Origin: Burkholderiaceae bacterium
GTDB taxonomy: Bacteria; Pseudomonadota; Gammaproteobacteria; Burkholderiales; Burkholderiaceae_C
DNA: 64,000 nucleotides
Assembly (NCBI GenBank): GCA_024235995.1
Contig: JACKLI010000001.1
Coordinates: forward strand, 3,286,001 to 3,350,000
Direction: 5' to 3'
Part shown: piece after piece, positions 56,628-64,000 of the stretch
Position numbering within the stretch: position 1 is the stretch's first letter
Layout of the letters: each line of letters begins with the position of its first letter
Translations under genes and position numbers: made by a program
Notes under the pieces: generated by a model
Seen by the model: only the letters and a program-made list of their open reading frames with translations
Told to the model about the DNA's origin: nothing
Databases searched by the model: none

Positions 56628-59366
56628 TCAATCGAAGGCATAGCTGAAGTCGCTGCCCTGCACGTCCAAAGCCACCCGGGCGATCGCGCCGCCGCCGGCC
56701 AGGCGCTTCAGGTATTCCACCGAAATGGTGGGCAGAACGGTGTTCGTGAGGATCGCATCGATCACGCGGCCACCCGACTCGGCGTCGTTGCAGCGGGCAA
56801 CGACCTGCTCGACCACCGCGTCGGTGTAGGTGAAGGGCACGCCGTGGTTGGCCTGCACGCGCTTGGCGATTCGGCCCAGTTGCAGCTGCACGATCTGCTT
56901 CATCATCTCGGGCGACAGCGGGTAGTAGGGGATGGTGACCATGCGGCCCAGCAGCGCGGGGGGAAACACCTTCATCAGCGGGCCCTTCAGCGCCTCGGCC
57001 AGCGCCTCGGGCGTGGGCATCAGCTCCGGGTCCTTGCACATGCTCATCACCAGCTCGCTGCCCACGTTGGTGGTCAGCAGGATGATGGTGTTGCGAAAGT
57101 CGATCATGCGGCCCTCGCCGTCTTCCATGCGGCCCTTGTCGAACACCTGGAAGAAGATCTCGTGCACGTCGGGATGGGCCTTCTCCACCTCGTCGAGCAG
57201 CACCACGCTGTAGGGTCGGCGGCGCACCGCCTCGGTCAGGATACCGCCCTCGCCATAGCCCACGTAGCCCGGCGGCGCGCCCTTGAGCGTGGAGACGGTG
57301 TGCGCCTCCTGGAACTCGCTCATGTTGATGGTGATGACGTTCTGCTCGCCGCCGTACAGCGCCTCGGCCAGCGCCAGCGCGGTCTCGGTCTTGCCCACGC
57401 CCGAGGTGCCGCACAGCATGAACACGCCGATCGGCTTGCCGGGGTTGTCCAGCCGGGCGCGACTGGTCTGGATGCGCCGCGCGATCATCTCCAGCCCATG
57501 CTGCTGGCCGATCACGCGCTGGCCCAGCGCGCCCGCCAGCTGCAGGATGGCCTCGACCTCGTTCTTGACCATGCGGCCGACCGGGATGCCCGTCCAGTCG
57601 GACACCACCGAGGCCACGGCCTGCGCGTCGACGCTGGGCAGGATCAGCGGCGACTCGCCCTGCAGTGCATGGATGCGCTCCTGCAGCTCTCGCAGCTCGG
57701 TCAGCATCTCGGTGCGGTCGGTGGCCGGATTCTGTGAATCATTTTGGCCGCTAGCCCCCGTTGAATCTGCCCCATAAGCTCCTGATTGGATAGCATCCGG
57801 CGGATCGACCGGCTGCGCCCCGGCGCGCAGCGCGGCGCGCAGCTCGAGCAGGCGATCGACCAGCGTCTTTTCTTCCTGCCAGCGCGCCTGCAGCGCCGCC
57901 AGCTCGGTCTCGGCCTCGGCGCGCAGCGCGCCCACCTGCCCGGCGCGCTGGACCACGTCGATGCCGATGGCCGCCTCGCGGTCGATGATTTCCTGCTCCA
58001 CGGTGAGCGCCTCGATGCGGCGCTGGCAGTCCTCGACGGCGGGAGGCGTGGCGTGCTGGGACACCGCCACGCGCGCGCAGGCCGTGTCCAGCAGGCTGAC
58101 AGCCTTGTCGGGCAGCTGGCGCGCCGGGATGTAGCGGTGGCTGAGCTTGACCGCCGCCTCGATCGCCTCGTCGAGCAGCTGCACGCGGTGGTGCTTTTCC
58201 AGCACGCTGGCCACCCCGCGCAGCATGCCGATGGCGCGCGCCTCGTCGGGCTCCAGAATCTGCACCACCTGAAAGCGCCGCGTGAGCGCCGGGTCCTTCT
58301 CGATGTACTTCTTGTACTCGGCCCAGGTGGTGGCGCCCACCGTGCGCAGGTTGCCGCGCGCCAGCGCCGGCTTGAGCAGGTTGGCCGCGTCGCCCGTGCC
58401 GGCGGCGCCACCCGCGCCGATCAGGGTGTGGACCTCGTCGATGAACAGGATGATGGGCGTGGGCGAGGCCTGCACCTCGTCGATCACGCTGCGCAGGCGC
58501 TGCTCGAACTCGCCTTTCATGCTGGCGCCGGCCTGCAGCAGGCCGATGTCCAGCGACAGCAGCTTCACGTCCTTGAGCTGCGGCGGCACGTCGCCGCGCG
58601 CCAGGCGCAGGGCAAAGCCTTCGACCACCGCCGTCTTGCCCACGCCGGCCTCGCCCGTCAGCAGCGGGTTGTTCTGGCGTCGGCGCATCAGGATGTCGAC
58701 GATCTGCCGAATCTCGTCGTCGCGGCCGGTCACCGGGTCGATCTCGCCCTTTCTGGCCTTCTCGGTCAGGTCGACCGCGAACTTCTTCAGCGCCTCGCCC
58801 TTGCCCATCGCCGCGGGGGCCATGGCGCCGGTCTCGTCACCGACGTCGCCGCTGCCCATGCCGGTGCCGTCCTGCGCGCGCATCCTCGATTCGGCCGAGG
58901 CATCGCAGATCTGGGCAAAGTGGTCCGCCAGGTCCTCGACCTTGACCTTCTCGAACTGCTTGCTGATCGAGAGCAGCGGGTTGCGCAGGCTGGCTGTCTT
59001 GAGCATGCCCACCACGATGTAGCCGGTGCGCACCTGCGCCTCGCCGAACTGCAGGGTGGCGTAGGTCCAGGCGCGCTCGATGGCGTTCTCGATGTGCGGC
59101 GAGAAGTCGCTGATGGCGGTGGCGCCGCGCGGCAGGCGATCGAGCGCCGCCGTCACGTCCTTGGCCAGCACCGAGATGTCCAACCCGTAGTGCTGCACGA
59201 TGCGCTGCAGGTCGCTCTCGGGGTTCTGCAGCAGCTGCGCCATCCAGTGCTCCAGCTCCACGTAGGGGTTGCCGCGCATCTTGCAGAACACGGTGGCGCC
59301 CTCGATGGCCTTGTAGGCCAGCGGGTTCAGCTTGCCGAACAGTGCGGTGCGACTGATTTCACTCAT
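56628..59366 (-). CDS. clpV: Type VI secretion ATPase ClpV (TssH)
   Basis: This 912-residue AAA+ unfoldase disassembles contracted sheaths for reuse. It has an N-terminal ClpN domain (~1-150), Walker A1 GEAGVGKTA (~240) with Walker B LFIDEVHTLIG, a coiled-coil middle domain, and Walker A2 GTSGVGKTE (~640) with sensor region LLDEVEKAHPDVHEIF. A dispersed repeat (57728-57792) is read in frame after the middle domain, giving residues ~525-546 (AIQSGAYGADSTGASGQNDS), extra compared with usual ClpV. It lies 21 bp from vgrG and 24 bp from tssG. Confidence 0.95.
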   Translation of the reverse strand: MSEISRTALFGKLNPLAYKAIEGATVFCKMRGNPYVELEHWMAQLLQNPESDLQRIVQHYGLDISVLAKDVTAALDRLPRGATAISDFSPHIENAIERAWTYATLQFGEAQVRTGYIVVGMLKTASLRNPLLSISKQFEKVKVEDLADHFAQICDASAESRMRAQDGTGMGSGDVGDETGAMAPAAMGKGEALKKFAVDLTEKARKGEIDPVTGRDDEIRQIVDILMRRRQNNPLLTGEAGVGKTAVVEGFALRLARGDVPPQLKDVKLLSLDIGLLQAGASMKGEFEQRLRSVIDEVQASPTPIILFIDEVHTLIGAGGAAGTGDAANLLKPALARGNLRTVGATTWAEYKKYIEKDPALTRRFQVVQILEPDEARAIGMLRGVASVLEKHHRVQLLDEAIEAAVKLSHRYIPARQLPDKAVSLLDTACARVAVSQHATPPAVEDCQRRIEALTVEQEIIDREAAIGIDVVQRAGQVGALRAEAETELAALQARWQEEKTLVDRLLELRAALRAGAQPVDPPDAIQSGAYGADSTGASGQNDSQNPATDRTEMLTELRELQERIHALQGESPLILPSVDAQAVASVVSDWTGIPVGRMVKNEVEAILQLAGALGQRVIGQQHGLEMIARRIQTSRARLDNPGKPIGVFMLCGTSGVGKTETALALAEALYGGEQNVITINMSEFQEAHTVSTLKGAPPGYVGYGEGGILTEAVRRRPYSVVLLDEVEKAHPDVHEIFFQVFDKGRMEDGEGRMIDFRNTIILLTTNVGSELVMSMCKDPELMPTPEALAEALKGPLMKVFPPALLGRMVTIPYYPLSPEMMKQIVQLQLGRIAKRVQANHGVPFTYTDAVVEQVVARCNDAESGGRVIDAILTNTVLPTISVEYLKRLAGGGAIARVALDVQGSDFSYAFD
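57728..57792 (-). repeat. Dispersed repeat copy, in frame inside clpV
   Basis: The minus strand shows GCTATCCAATCAGGAGCTTA, then GGGGGCTAGCGGCCAAAATG, matching the family's (C)TAT...AGCT...GGGCTAG(A/C)GGCC order. It adds ~21 small and polar residues to ClpV without a frameshift. Confidence 0.72.
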
Positions 59367-59390
59367 GGATGGACATCCGGTTTCTTGGGT

Positions 59391-60542
59391 TCAAGACGAA
59401 GGGCGGGACGCCGTTTGCAAAAGCGCCGGCGCAGGGCTGCCGGCGGCATGCCCCTCCGCCCGCATGCGCACGTCGGTGGCATCGCGCTGGCGTGGCCGAT
59501 CGCCCAGCCAGGACACCCAGCCCAGCCGCGGCGCGTTGCCGCGCGACTGGCCCAGGCGAGTGGCCGGCACCTGGTCCTTGCGCAGCACCAGCTCGGCATC
59601 CCACTGCAATTCATCGCCCAGCAATTGGCGCATCCAGCAACGCAGGCTCTCCAGTGCGTCGCCATGAGGCAGGAACTTGCGGTAGCTCGCCAGATCCAGC
59701 GGGCCCAGCCGCAGACGCACGCGGTGCTGGCGATCCCACACCTGCCGCCCCAGCACGGCCCCGCCCCCCAGGCGCCGCGCCGCCACGGGGCCTGCACCAA
59801 GGCTGCCCAGATGGGTGCGCTCCTGCGGCGCGATCGGCAGCCACTGGCCAACCCATGGCTCCAGCCGCGCCCCCACCCCGAAGAAGCAGCCGACGACCTG
59901 CTCCACCGATTCGGCGCAATGCACCCGGCGCGCCAGCCAGCCCGAAAAGTGCAGCCGCGCATCGTCGGGGATGGCGTCGCGCCGCTGGCGCGCGGCGCCG
60001 CCGATGCCAACGAACGAGCCCACCCAGCGCCGCCACGCATCGCGGCCCGGACGGTCCAGCGCCACAGCGGCGCGCGGCTGGGCCCAGGCACGGTAGAAGT
60101 GCAGAGAAAAGCGGTGCGCGAACGAATCCAGGAACGCCAGCCAGGTTTCATCGCCGTGGTTGTGCGCCCGCTCGCGAATCAGGTCGCTCAGATGCATCGG
60201 CAAGGGGCCGTTGGGACCGAGGTAGCCAAAGAAATACTGGCGCATGCGCGGCACCGCCAGGCCGCGCGCCGGTGGCTCAAACCCGGACACGCTGGCCGGA
60301 GCAAACGACAGCGAGGGATCCTGGCCGATGCGCAGCGCCTCGGCAGTGGGCCGCGGCGCCTCGCCCCAGCGCGGCGCCGGCGCCGCCAGGGCCTCCAGCC
60401 GGCGCAGCGCGGCAAAGTAGTCCAACGGCCATGGCTCGGCACTCCAGGCCTGCACCTGCGCCGCCACACGGCTCCGCGCGCCTTCAACATCGGCGTCCCG
60501 CCGCTCGGGTGCTTGGGCTACAGGATCGGCCGGGTTCCGCAT
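59391..60542 (-). CDS. tssG: Type VI secretion baseplate protein TssG
   Basis: This 383-residue baseplate wedge component has the N-terminal helix ...WPLDYFAALRRLEALA (~39-54), then GFEPPARGLAVPRMRQYFFGYLGPNGPLP (~82-110, given in part) and HFSGWLARRVHCAESVEQVV. It forms the TssE-F-G-K wedge. The ATG at 60542 is inside the end of tssF (25-bp overlap), a usual TssF-TssG coupling; the frame remains open upstream as a tssF shadow. It is followed by clpV. Confidence 0.92.
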   Translation of the reverse strand: MRNPADPVAQAPERRDADVEGARSRVAAQVQAWSAEPWPLDYFAALRRLEALAAPAPRWGEAPRPTAEALRIGQDPSLSFAPASVSGFEPPARGLAVPRMRQYFFGYLGPNGPLPMHLSDLIRERAHNHGDETWLAFLDSFAHRFSLHFYRAWAQPRAAVALDRPGRDAWRRWVGSFVGIGGAARQRRDAIPDDARLHFSGWLARRVHCAESVEQVVGCFFGVGARLEPWVGQWLPIAPQERTHLGSLGAGPVAARRLGGGAVLGRQVWDRQHRVRLRLGPLDLASYRKFLPHGDALESLRCWMRQLLGDELQWDAELVLRKDQVPATRLGQSRGNAPRLGWVSWLGDRPRQRDATDVRMRAEGHAAGSPAPALLQTASRPSS

Positions 60543-62440
60543 TGCGGCCTCCAACGCATGATCTCGTTGCCACCGGTACCAACCAGCACCGTCTCGACGA
60601 AGTGATTCACCTCCACGTGGCGCGCCAGGTACTGGGCCAGGACCGCGCCGAACAAAAAGACGCTGTGGCCGTGAAACGCCCTCGGGTCCACGGTGAGCGT
60701 GACCTCCAGTCCACGTCCGAACGCGATGGGGCCCGCCACGGGCAAACGCCGCGTCACCGGGCGCGCCACCACCGACAGCAGCCCCTGCACCTGCCCCCGG
60801 CGCGACTCGTCGGCCTGCCCCGCGTACAGCTGCAGCATTTCGCGCAGCGCCGCCGCGCCCTCCTGGGCGTTGCTGTCGGCCAGCGAGAGGTAATTCAGCG
60901 CCAGATGGTCCACCACCCGCCAGCCCAGACCGTCGCTCACCACGGGGGAGAAGGGGCGCGATGGCCCGCTCAGGATGCGCACCTCGCTCAAGCCGAAGGC
61001 ATCCACGCATTCCAGCGTGTCGCTGCCCGCCGTCACCATCAGCGGGAGATCGCGGTTGGTGCACAAGGCCTGCACCGAAAGCTGGCGCAGCGTGCCGGCA
61101 TACGGCGCCTGATCGGCATCCACCAATTGCAGGTACAGCTCGGAGCCGATGTGGCTGCTTCGGTGCCCCTGGCTGCGCTGGCGCACGGAAGGCAGGCGCG
61201 GCTCGCGGCTGGTGGCGTAGTAGGCCGGGTGCTGCTGGCGGCTGCCATGAAATGCCGCATAGAACGGCAGGAAAACCTGGGTGTGCCCGCCAGGCTCGTC
61301 GTTCACGGAACCAGCCTGCGCGCGAGCGGCCCCGTGCCCGATCACCTCGGTCACGCTGTGCACCTCGAAGTCCTGCGGACGGGTGCGGTCTGCAAGCAAG
61401 TGAAATTCGGTCACCTGCTCCGTCACCACGACACGGTCGAGCCGCTTGGGAAACAGATTGACCGCCGGCACGCAATGCAGGCGAACATGCTCGGAGGTGA
61501 CCAGGCTTTCCAGCTCCGGGCGCGCACGCGAGAACAGCAGCACCAACTCCAGCACGTCGCCCGGCGCACGGGCCACGGCCTGGCCCAGGCCGGTGACGCG
61601 GACGAACTGAAAACGCGGCGCGAACGCAAAATACTCCTGCACCAGCCGATGGCCGGAAAAGCCCGTTGCCGTTGGCGGCAGCATGGCTTCATCGGCGGCA
61701 AAACCGACCGGACCCATCGCGTCCGCCCCCTGCACGCCCAGGAGTTGAACCGCAGCGCCAACCGCTCCCTCCGCCGGCGGCGCGCAAATCAGCACCCCGA
61801 CCGGATCGGCCAGCGCGCATTCCAGCAGCGGCCAGGCCACGTCATCGCCAGCCCCCCCGAGGAACAGCACCAGTTCGTCGAGCGCCATCTGGTTGAATGG
61901 CAGCCCGCCCTGCGTGCGCAGCGTCAGGCGCAGACCCCCTCGCACCGCGCGCGCGCCGGGATGGCGCGCCAACGGCAGGTCGGGGGCATGGCTGAAGCAG
62001 CGCGCCTGCGTCAGCTCGATCGGCCAGATGCGCACGTCCTGCGCCGTGCGGAACTCGCAGTGCGTGTTCTGCCCCAGCGCGCGGCGCAGCCGCAAGGCAC
62101 TGCCACGGGGCAGGACGGGACCGCTGGCCAGGGCGGTGTCGTCCCGTTTTGGGGCGCATTCGGCGACCAGCATGGCCGGGGTCGGCGCCATGAAGTGCGG
62201 ATAGACGATGTCCAGCAGCTGGGCGGCAAACCGGGGGTACTCGGCGTTGAGCTTGAGCATCACCCGCGCCGACAGGAAGGCGCTGGCTTCGATCAGGCGT
62301 TCGACGTAGGGATCGGCCACCTCCGGGCCGTCCAGGCCCAGGCGGCGGGCGATCTTGGGGTAGGCGCGCGCGAACTCGCCACTGCTCTCACGAAAATAGC
62401 GCAGTTCGTGTTCGTAGAGATCCAGCAGGCGCGGGTCCAT
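60518..62440 (-). CDS. tssF: Type VI secretion baseplate protein TssF
   Basis: This 640-residue protein has the strongly conserved N terminus DPRLLDLYEHELRYFRESSGEFARAYP, of which the LYEHELRYFRE block at 7-17 is diagnostic, then KIARRLGL and DPYVERLIEASAFLSAR. It forms the baseplate core with TssG. It follows tssE by 22 bp. Length is normal for the family. Confidence 0.95.
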   Translation of the reverse strand: MDPRLLDLYEHELRYFRESSGEFARAYPKIARRLGLDGPEVADPYVERLIEASAFLSARVMLKLNAEYPRFAAQLLDIVYPHFMAPTPAMLVAECAPKRDDTALASGPVLPRGSALRLRRALGQNTHCEFRTAQDVRIWPIELTQARCFSHAPDLPLARHPGARAVRGGLRLTLRTQGGLPFNQMALDELVLFLGGAGDDVAWPLLECALADPVGVLICAPPAEGAVGAAVQLLGVQGADAMGPVGFAADEAMLPPTATGFSGHRLVQEYFAFAPRFQFVRVTGLGQAVARAPGDVLELVLLFSRARPELESLVTSEHVRLHCVPAVNLFPKRLDRVVVTEQVTEFHLLADRTRPQDFEVHSVTEVIGHGAARAQAGSVNDEPGGHTQVFLPFYAAFHGSRQQHPAYYATSREPRLPSVRQRSQGHRSSHIGSELYLQLVDADQAPYAGTLRQLSVQALCTNRDLPLMVTAGSDTLECVDAFGLSEVRILSGPSRPFSPVVSDGLGWRVVDHLALNYLSLADSNAQEGAAALREMLQLYAGQADESRRGQVQGLLSVVARPVTRRLPVAGPIAFGRGLEVTLTVDPRAFHGHSVFLFGAVLAQYLARHVEVNHFVETVLVGTGGNEIMRWRPQCGTRPIL

Positions 62441-62462
62441 GCCAAGGCCCTGCGGTGCGCGC

Positions 62463-62978
62463 TCAGCCGCGCCCGCCCGATCCGCTCTCGAGCTCGATGC
62501 GCCCTTCGCCCAGATCGATCCGGCTGCGCATCAGGAACTCCAGCGGCACCGGTTGCGCCCACAAGGTGCCGCGAATCTGGAGACCGACGCAGTTGTGTGA
62601 TTCGAGGGCCGGGCCTTCCATGACGAGTTCCACCTCCAGCGTTTGGGACAGGATGCGCGGCTCAAACTGCACGATGGCTTGCTTGAGCGCTTGTTCCATG
62701 CTGACACGCTGGATCGAGGACGTGAACTGGCCAGACAGCATAGGCAATCCGTAGTTGAGGACCGAGCGCGCGGCGTGGGGATGGCGCGGGTCGTCGAAGG
62801 CCAGGCCGTGGCCGGTGGCATTGAGCAGCCAGCCCAGGTCGCGCAGCACCGCCTGGCGCAGGGCGGCACGGGTCAACGTTCGCTTGTCGTCGCTTTCGAT
62901 CGAATGATCGGGTTCTTCGTCGATCAAGCGGTCGAACAGCGAGGGCTGCAGGCGCTCCTGGGCCAGGGCGTCGTTCAT
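62463..62978 (-). CDS. tssE: Type VI secretion baseplate protein TssE
   Basis: This 171-residue baseplate component is related to phage gp25. Typical segments are LQPSLFDRLIDEEP (~10-23), LRQAVLRDLGWLLNATGH and RVSMEQALKQAIVQFEPRIL (~92-111). The ATG at 62978 overlaps the tagJ stop by one base (TGATG), indicating coupling. A GTG at 62981 is an alternative. Confidence 0.92.
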   Translation of the reverse strand: MNDALAQERLQPSLFDRLIDEEPDHSIESDDKRTLTRAALRQAVLRDLGWLLNATGHGLAFDDPRHPHAARSVLNYGLPMLSGQFTSSIQRVSMEQALKQAIVQFEPRILSQTLEVELVMEGPALESHNCVGLQIRGTLWAQPVPLEFLMRSRIDLGEGRIELESGSGGRG

Positions 62979-63817
62979 CACGCGGGCTCCTGCGCCGCGC
63001 CGGGCTCGTTCCATGCGATGTCGCGCACATCCATCAATGCATGATCCCCCGCGTCGGTGGCGAACACCCGCTGGCCCAGGCCATGCCACACCCCCGGCGC
63101 AGGCTCCATCCACTCGGTGCGGCGGGCCAGGGCCAGCGCGCCGTCGGCGCTGCGCTCACTGCCGGGGTAGCGGGTGGGGATGAGCGCCAGCACCTCGCCG
63201 CTCGGCCGCAGGTCCAGGTGCGCCGGCATCCACACCGCATCGCGCAAGTCCTCCGGCGGATCGATCCGCACGCGAGCCATCCGCTCAAAAGGCACCCAGT
63301 AGTAGCGGCCATGGACAAACGCCTCCAGAACCGGCCCCAAGCGCATGTCGGCGTCCGCCAGCCAGGTGAATGCATGGGATGCCTGGCCGTCCTGCAGGTT
63401 TCCCGAAAGCGCGGGTGCCGCCTCGAAGGCACGCTGGCGCAAGACATCGGCGCCAGTCCAGTCGCCGCTGCTGCCGACGCGCAGGGACTCCGCCAGCAGC
63501 GCGAGCCAAGCGGGCGGCTCGCCAAGCACCAGCGGCGTGCGCCGACCGGCGAACACCTCGGCGCGCAAGGCCTCGCAACGGATGGCATCGCCATACACCT
63601 GCTTCATCGGCACCGCCAGGGCATCCTGCTCGGCCGCGACGTCCAGTTGGGTGAGGGCACGTTGCCACTGGCCCAGCACGCACAGCAACTGCGCCATGAA
63701 CACGCGCAGACGGCTGTCGCCCGGTCGCGCACGAATGTCCTGCGTCAAGGCCGCGAGAGCGTCGGCCGGGCGTCCCTGCTGCACCAGGTCGGCGGCGATG
63801 GAAGGTGGCGCATTCAT
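62978..63817 (-). CDS. tagJ: Type VI secretion accessory protein TagJ (ImpE/SciE family)
   Basis: This 279-residue protein starts with tetratricopeptide-like helices (ADLVQQGRPADALAALTQDIRARPGDSRLR, ~7-36) and ends with the ImpE domain (YYWVPFERMARVRIDPPEDLRDAVWMPA, ~190-217). TagJ interacts with the sheath and ClpV in subfamilies that carry it. The ATG at 63817 overlaps the upstream gene's stop by ATGA. It confirms the HSI-1-like layout with tssE-F-G-clpV. Confidence 0.9.
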   Translation of the reverse strand: MNAPPSIAADLVQQGRPADALAALTQDIRARPGDSRLRVFMAQLLCVLGQWQRALTQLDVAAEQDALAVPMKQVYGDAIRCEALRAEVFAGRRTPLVLGEPPAWLALLAESLRVGSSGDWTGADVLRQRAFEAAPALSGNLQDGQASHAFTWLADADMRLGPVLEAFVHGRYYWVPFERMARVRIDPPEDLRDAVWMPAHLDLRPSGEVLALIPTRYPGSERSADGALALARRTEWMEPAPGVWHGLGQRVFATDAGDHALMDVRDIAWNEPGAAQEPA

Positions 63818-64000
63818 AATTCGATGGCCTCGAAACTGCAGGTGCGCAGCCCGCCACGTATGCCGCTCGACTGTTGCGGCGCGCTGCGGACTTCGAACTT
63901 GCGACCGGAAAAACCCAGCACCTCCGACGGCCCGCCCAGCCCCGTGCTGGTCAGCATGCAATGCGTGACCAGGCGGGCCTTGTCGATGTCGATCTCCAGC
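63814..64000 (-). CDS. Unidentified T6SS-operon protein, C-terminal 61 residues (cut by window edge)
   Basis: A minus-strand frame enters at the right edge and ends ...GGLRTCSFEAIEL at 63814, overlapping the tagJ ATG by 4 bp. That coupling and coherent coding (LEIDIDKARLVTHCMLTST) show it is a real gene of the operon. The visible portion does not match a tss gene that I can name. Confidence 0.65.
   Translation of the reverse strand, partial: LEIDIDKARLVTHCMLTSTGLGGPSEVLGFSGRKFEVRSAPQQSSGIRGGLRTCSFEAIEL

Noticed and set aside
59369..62623. 1084-codon plus-strand open frame
   Set aside because: It is antisense to tssG and tssF, both of which show clear family motifs. The frame is low-complexity Arg/Ala/Pro.
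1..64000. CRISPR array
   Set aside because: No run of regularly spaced direct repeats with unique spacers was seen, and no cas gene is present. The repeats found are palindromic or dispersed singles.

Overview
The window is high-GC, densely packed chromosomal DNA that reads as a betaproteobacterium of the Burkholderiales, most likely the family Comamonadaceae (Acidovorax/Ottowia-like). This rests on protein character (Bug/TctC binding protein, pimeloyl-CoA-dehydrogenase-type pair, NicB-like multiheme dehydrogenase, ribF-ileS-lspA order) and on a dispersed ~50-bp repeat with a core like TGATAGCTGCTTGCGC, which I associate with this family. The species cannot be fixed from the sequence alone.

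Layout. 1-3610: the end of an adenosine deaminase, a Bug-type binding protein, a 167-bp palindrome, a ZIP metal transporter and an exported dienelactone hydrolase. 3668-4723: tRNA-Thr(CGU) with two mismatched stem pairs, followed by a decayed island (5'-truncated PIN toxin, antitoxin, hsdR remnant). 4676-18096: a Crp/Fnr regulator with a perfect FNR-type box, a FAD oxidoreductase, a five-gene Liv-type ABC importer, an RsmB-like methyltransferase, purN, yceH, two acyl-CoA dehydrogenases and an MFS pump.

18097-35004 is the most interesting part: a nicotinamide/nicotinate catabolic locus. A 12-gene minus-strand run (hnr, UPF0280, two AA_synth paralogues, Liv-type importer, exported nicotinamidase, MarR regulator, nicA, nicB) faces a plus-strand set (ferredoxin-NADP reductase, TetR regulator, enamidase). 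The inferred route is: nicotinamide to nicotinate in the periplasm, uptake, hydroxylation to 6-hydroxynicotinate by a cytochrome-linked molybdenum enzyme, ferredoxin-dependent ring reduction by Hnr, then ring opening by enamidase. The first half resembles the aerobic Pseudomonas-type route and the second half the Eubacterium barkeri fermentation route. UPF0280 belongs to the ApbE-like fold and could be a flavin-attachment factor for Hnr.

35014-41567 is housekeeping: a P-loop kinase, an HNH nuclease, ribF, ileS, lspA and an orphan NarL-type response regulator. A 276-bp nested palindrome that would fold as a three-way junction (41675-41950) separates it from the last region.

41962-64000 is a type VI secretion system: tssJ, then tssA-tssB-tssC-hcp plus a low-GC peptidoglycan-binding-like gene on the plus strand, then pppA, fha/tagH, a PAAR-like (DUF4150)/DUF3540/pentapeptide/DUF2169/vgrG cargo module, clpV, tssG, tssF, tssE, tagJ and a cut-off gene on the minus strand. 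tssK, tssL and tssM are not in the window.
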